DNA of 61,639 bases from assembly GCA_934692485.1 (NCBI GenBank), contig CAKUTX010000008.1, positions 1-61,639 of the forward strand. The letters run 5' to 3'. Made by a program: the position numbers and the translations under genes. This DNA is from an uncultured Candidatus Melainabacteria bacterium (GTDB lineage Bacteria; Cyanobacteriota; Vampirovibrionia; Gastranaerophilales; Gastranaerophilaceae). Numbering within the stretch: the stretch's first letter is position 1; each line of letters opens with the position of its first letter. The notes beneath the pieces are model-generated. The model did no database searches and was not told where the DNA came from. It saw nothing but the letters and a program-made list of their open reading frames with translations. Positions 59,501-61,639 of this stretch are shown here, in pieces.

Positions 59501-61639
59501 CTTATCCGACCAGTTAGTATTTGCTTTTAAATCATCGGAACCGAGAATTTCTCTTTCTTTAACCCCTGTTGTTGTATTCAAAGAAATTCCAACTCCGCCA
59601 TTTGTAATTTGGATTGTTTTTGTATCCCAAATATTTTCGGTTGAGGTTTCATTTAATGTTAAATTTAACACTCCGTTTCCTGACGTGCTATTAAAAGAAT
59701 CTGCCTTTGAATTTGCCCAATCAACATCTATTATGGCATCTCCTGTTCCGTTTATTGCTGCAATATCATTTTTTGAATAACTTAAATCACTTGTAGATAT
59801 TGTTCCGTTATTCATATCTAATATTCCATCAATTGTTGTTGATGGCGATAAATTTAATATTCCATTTACTTTTGTTGTACCATTACCTGAAATTGTTTTG
59901 TCTAAAGTTCCTGATAAATTCAATATTCCTGAATTGTTTATAGTGCCAGTTAAATTGCTTGTATTTGAAATTACTTCACCACTATTAACTAAATTCCCAA
60001 TATTTGCACTAACAGTCAATTTTCCAGAACTGCTTACATTAACATTTTGAGAAATTTCGGCATTATTTGTAACGACATCAAGAATATTCGTTGAACCACT
60101 TCCCGTAATTTTTTTTACAGTATTACCGCTCCCCAAATTTAACGTTCCGTTATTAATTAAGTCAACATCTAAATTGTTTGCATTAATCCCCAAAACTCCG
60201 GTATTTGTCGCCGTTGTTCCTGTAATTTTGCCATCAATATCGTTCTTATTTTCAAAATTTAAACTTCCGCCATTATTTGTAATAACTGTTTCTTGCCCTT
60301 TTAATTTTATGTCAGAAAATTTTAATGTTGAGCCGGAATTTACAACAAATGAATTTTTTCCGTTCAAATCTAATTCAGATAAAGTGGTATCGCCAAGTGC
60401 ATCTGTTTTTGTTGCTCCGATTATATTCAGGTTTTTGTATGTTGTTCCAAGATTGTCTGATAATTTATAATTCGCAGGGGTTTTATTTCCAAGCAAATCT
60501 TCGTCAAAAAGATTAAAGGTTTTGTCTAAAATATTGCCATCCGCATCTTTTAGCTCTGTATTAGTCAATGCAACTAAAGCATCTGATATTGATGACACTG
60601 TATTGGAATTAATATTGGTAATTTTTATGTTAAGGCTGTCATTTGTTGTATTTGTTTTATTTAAACCCAACATTCCGTAAATATCTTTTGTCGTTGTAAT
60701 ATCGCCAAATACATCCTTATAATTTACTGTCGGTGTCAGGTGATTTGTTTTTGTCGTTTTTATCTGAGCGATTTTACCAACGGCTGACAAAAGCGGACTT
60801 AATTTATCGCTCAATGCGAGTTGCAAATTATCTGTATTGTCATTATTTTTAATAATTTGAATTTTAAAATTTTTATCCAAAACATTATCAAAAGAATTAT
60901 CAATAAAATTCAAATCATCAATTGTTATAGTACCGCCTGAAGATGTCTGTGTCGTAAACCCATCTGATATTTTATCGCCTATTGCGTAATCTAATTTATC
61001 TCCACTTACTTTTGAGAAGTCTAAATCAATATTGTATTTTGCACTTGCACTGGAATTCATTGAATTAAATTCTGAAAAATTTTGAATGACTCCATCCGCC
61101 GTATCAATAAGAACATTTCCACCAACAGAAACATTCGCGCCACCTTTAATATCTGCGTTGTTATAAAGTTTAATTGTTCCTGTATCATCACCCGTCAACA
61201 ACACATTGTACCCATTTACACCATTAATATAATCATTTAGCAATACTGTACCGTTTGTTGTTGCGTTTAGCGTAAGAGTTTTTCCTGTCGCCCCAACACT
61301 AATTGCTTCATAATTCTTTGTCGCTCCACCGTCAGTTGAAACATAATTGCCTGTAAATTCAGACAACCCATTATTATTTGCATTAATAACCAAATTTTGT
61401 CTTGTGTATATTGCACCACCTGATGCATTGCTTCCGCCATTAGAGATTGCATAATTGTTTTTAAAAATAGAGTTATTTATTGCTTTAATAGTTGCAGTAT
61501 TAATAATTGCGCCACCATATGCTCCCTTTGTTGAATCTGTCGATCTTGTTTCGGCATAATTATTCTCAAATGTGCTGTTTATTGAGTCAATAATTGCGTT
61601 TTTATAATAACTATCAGATTTCATATAAAAATTTGATAT
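56549..61639 (-). CDS. Autotransporter adhesin-like protein, N-terminus outside the window
   Basis: At least 1696 codons, open to the right edge; the first in-frame ATG (61624) is probably internal. Passenger: polymorphic repeats such as NNSGILNLSGTL, GGAIY and GNGTTKV, forming a long beta-helix. Then a linker with LANRYAIIEPKSMRYENEY and an autotransporter barrel of about 260 residues (GGIWYQPYANFENVGLSNGP to IALTFGFKWAVG). After the last barrel strand about 100 more residues follow (KDNKPIERVQNDTKHV to CCYKKY), which is unusual because barrels normally end at the C-terminus. The passenger is exported across the outer membrane and probably binds host or neighbours. Confidence 0.88.
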   Translation of the reverse strand: MSNFYMKSDSYYKNAIIDSINSTFENNYAETRSTDSTKGAYGGAIINTATIKAINNSIFKNNYAISNGGSNASGGAIYTRQNLVINANNNGLSEFTGNYVSTDGGATKNYEAISVGATGKTLTLNATTNGTVLLNDYINGVNGYNVLLTGDDTGTIKLYNNADIKGGANVSVGGNVLIDTADGVIQNFSEFNSMNSSASAKYNIDLDFSKVSGDKLDYAIGDKISDGFTTQTSSGGTITIDDLNFIDNSFDNVLDKNFKIQIIKNNDNTDNLQLALSDKLSPLLSAVGKIAQIKTTKTNHLTPTVNYKDVFGDITTTKDIYGMLGLNKTNTTNDSLNIKITNINSNTVSSISDALVALTNTELKDADGNILDKTFNLFDEDLLGNKTPANYKLSDNLGTTYKNLNIIGATKTDALGDTTLSELDLNGKNSFVVNSGSTLKFSDIKLKGQETVITNNGGSLNFENKNDIDGKITGTTATNTGVLGINANNLDVDLINNGTLNLGSGNTVKKITGSGSTNILDVVTNNAEISQNVNVSSSGKLTVSANIGNLVNSGEVISNTSNLTGTINNSGILNLSGTLDKTISGNGTTKVNGILNLSPSTTIDGILDMNNGTISTSDLSYSKNDIAAINGTGDAIIDVDWANSKADSFNSTSGNGVLNLTLNETSTENIWDTKTIQITNGGVGISLNTTTGVKEREILGSDDLKANTNWSDKLGSWKRTDTYSEKTSAIKSSGSLVNDTIQYEITKTNEGTKKYTTDGDTLALIVQNTVAGSKEKTFTTTNANDIYTAKENLGILADNLTISGATDGTNTSTIILGDKQGVTISGANSLTIKDVKITSDGSIINAISNDAKITLDNANLQGDVLNQGDLNIKNSSSVLNITGAGKTNIDTSGKLNVSELTQNELANYGNLTVNDLKISTNASNSGIITNNGLVSSIQNLTNTGKINGNGNLEISGTSSNIGNISQSIINVTGVLDNSSGMLTATDKIENIGSITTAADKIVATNGIINDNSLTLTSGNLSTQISGTGTTNIAGAVTNNSIISQDVSVNSSGKLTVGANIGNLINSGEVTSNTSNLTGAINNSGILNLSGTLNKEISGLGSTKIVGDSFTLLDGAAIKGVLDINNQTLNVLATNTENLFNDVNINSGTLNLINDGINNLSANSFKINGNVNLLLDADLRNSSMDRLPSTTVANGVINVNGINLLSDSANEKTYIPFAYDSFKDKVQTNITTVGKDVPNSYQTTTFAPIYKYDVSYNPSNGYFLFSRGGGKSSADFNPAVLSGAVNSQIGAYSAINETFSYAFRHADYSYMPLPKKIRTLANRYAIIEPKSMRYENEYSKTGGIWYQPYANFENVGLSNGPRVDVQSYGSLIGGDSSYKQLKRGWGTVTTPYIGYNGTSQSYSGVSTTTNGGILGLTQTFYHGDFFTALTVNAGASNGESSTMYGKENYTALMAGVGSKTGYNFEFNDGKFIIQPSLLMAYTYVNTFDYTNAAGIKISSDPLHSIQLHPSIKLMGNVGRGWQPYASVGMVWNILNETRFTANNVRLPEMSIRPYVEYGVGLQKVWQDKCTGFVQAMLRNGGRNGIALTFGFKWAVGKDNKPIERVQNDTKHVLKATAVLLQTNESSPQKVEQSQVFSTQKSDKLSQTVVQISNGTTGLSSKLNILTPQQLAQRANLTISQLSQNPQHKTLGCCYKKY
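58342..58518 (-). repeat. Intragenic repeat, copy 1
   Basis: About 175 bp coding for GKLTVGANIGNLINSGEV, then TSNTSNLTGAINNSGILNLS. About 85-90% alike to 59885-60058. Confidence 0.6.
59885..60058 (-). repeat. Intragenic repeat, copy 2
   Basis: About 175 bp coding for GKLTVSANIGNLVNSGEV, then ISNTSNLTGTINNSGILNLS. Separated by about 1.4 kb from copy 1, allowing in-frame recombination. Confidence 0.6.

Noticed and set aside
57000..60500. Plus-strand frames opposite the autotransporter
   Set aside because: Shadows of the repeat-rich coding strand; no RBS and no recognisable domains.
1..61639. CRISPR arrays, insertion sequences, prophage
   Set aside because: No regularly spaced direct repeats, no transposase or phage structural gene, and no terminal inverted repeats with target duplications were seen.

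Overview
This 61.6-kb window is AT-rich, gene-dense bacterial chromosome. My best guess at the source is a gut-type, non-photosynthetic relative of cyanobacteria (Melainabacteria / Gastranaerophilales). The clues are an SpoIIIAA-like ATPase with a C-terminal R3H domain, as seen in cyanobacteria, a tmRNA with a cyanobacterial-style tag start, an outer membrane (large autotransporter), flagellar export genes, a type IV prepilin-like protein and many small lineage-specific secreted proteins. No rRNA gene or photosynthesis gene is present, so the assignment is an inference.

Layout. 1-2.7 kb is accessory: the start of hcp, a remnant of a type I restriction subunit, a tRNA-like 3' domain with a terminator, a secreted tandem-repeat protein and an intact higB-higA type toxin-antitoxin pair. 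2.7-7 kb holds a coiled-coil protein, the tmRNA gene with an unexplained structured RNA in its leader, a TIGR02757 protein and a phosphate transporter pair (pit plus DUF47). 7.2-11.7 kb is a 1501-residue EF-hand/LysM/J-like protein that looks like a polymorphic effector and sits behind a flagellar-sigma-type promoter. 11.7-17.6 kb is a minus-strand run (CDF transporter, AlkD-like, ispF, HAD, NUDIX, an orphan antitoxin with a truncated toxin, a HEAT-like protein, a DprA-like protein). 17.7-24.6 kb has pcrA, pgi, a DUF4145 protein and ftsH. 24.7-32.6 kb holds the R3H ATPase, a probable flagellum-linked protein and the flagellar cluster fliY/N-like, fliO, fliP, fliQ, fliR. 32.7-44.6 kb mixes folate genes (pabA, pabB-pabC fusion), small secreted proteins, pgeF, an aquaporin, a lipase-like gene with nagZ, a LysM protein, a solute-binding protein, rarA and a prepilin. 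44.6-50 kb has rnpB, flagellar-regulon-like small genes, UDP-xylose synthase, a GNAT and the riboflavin genes ribE-ribBA. 50-55.6 kb has uvrC and a compact five-gene operon with a MotA/ExbB-like and MotB/OmpA-like pair. The right edge is an autotransporter that runs out of the window.

Cross-cutting observations. Eight genes have an extended -10 hexamer six or seven bases before the ATG, which predicts leaderless mRNAs (higB has the same -10 spacing without the TG element). Three genes share a sigma-28-like promoter (TAAA-N16-GCCGATAT type). Two other small genes share a different 41-nt promoter-proximal motif. The best candidates for an undescribed system are the EF-hand/LysM/J-like protein under flagellar control and the motor-like operon at 51.8-55.6 kb.
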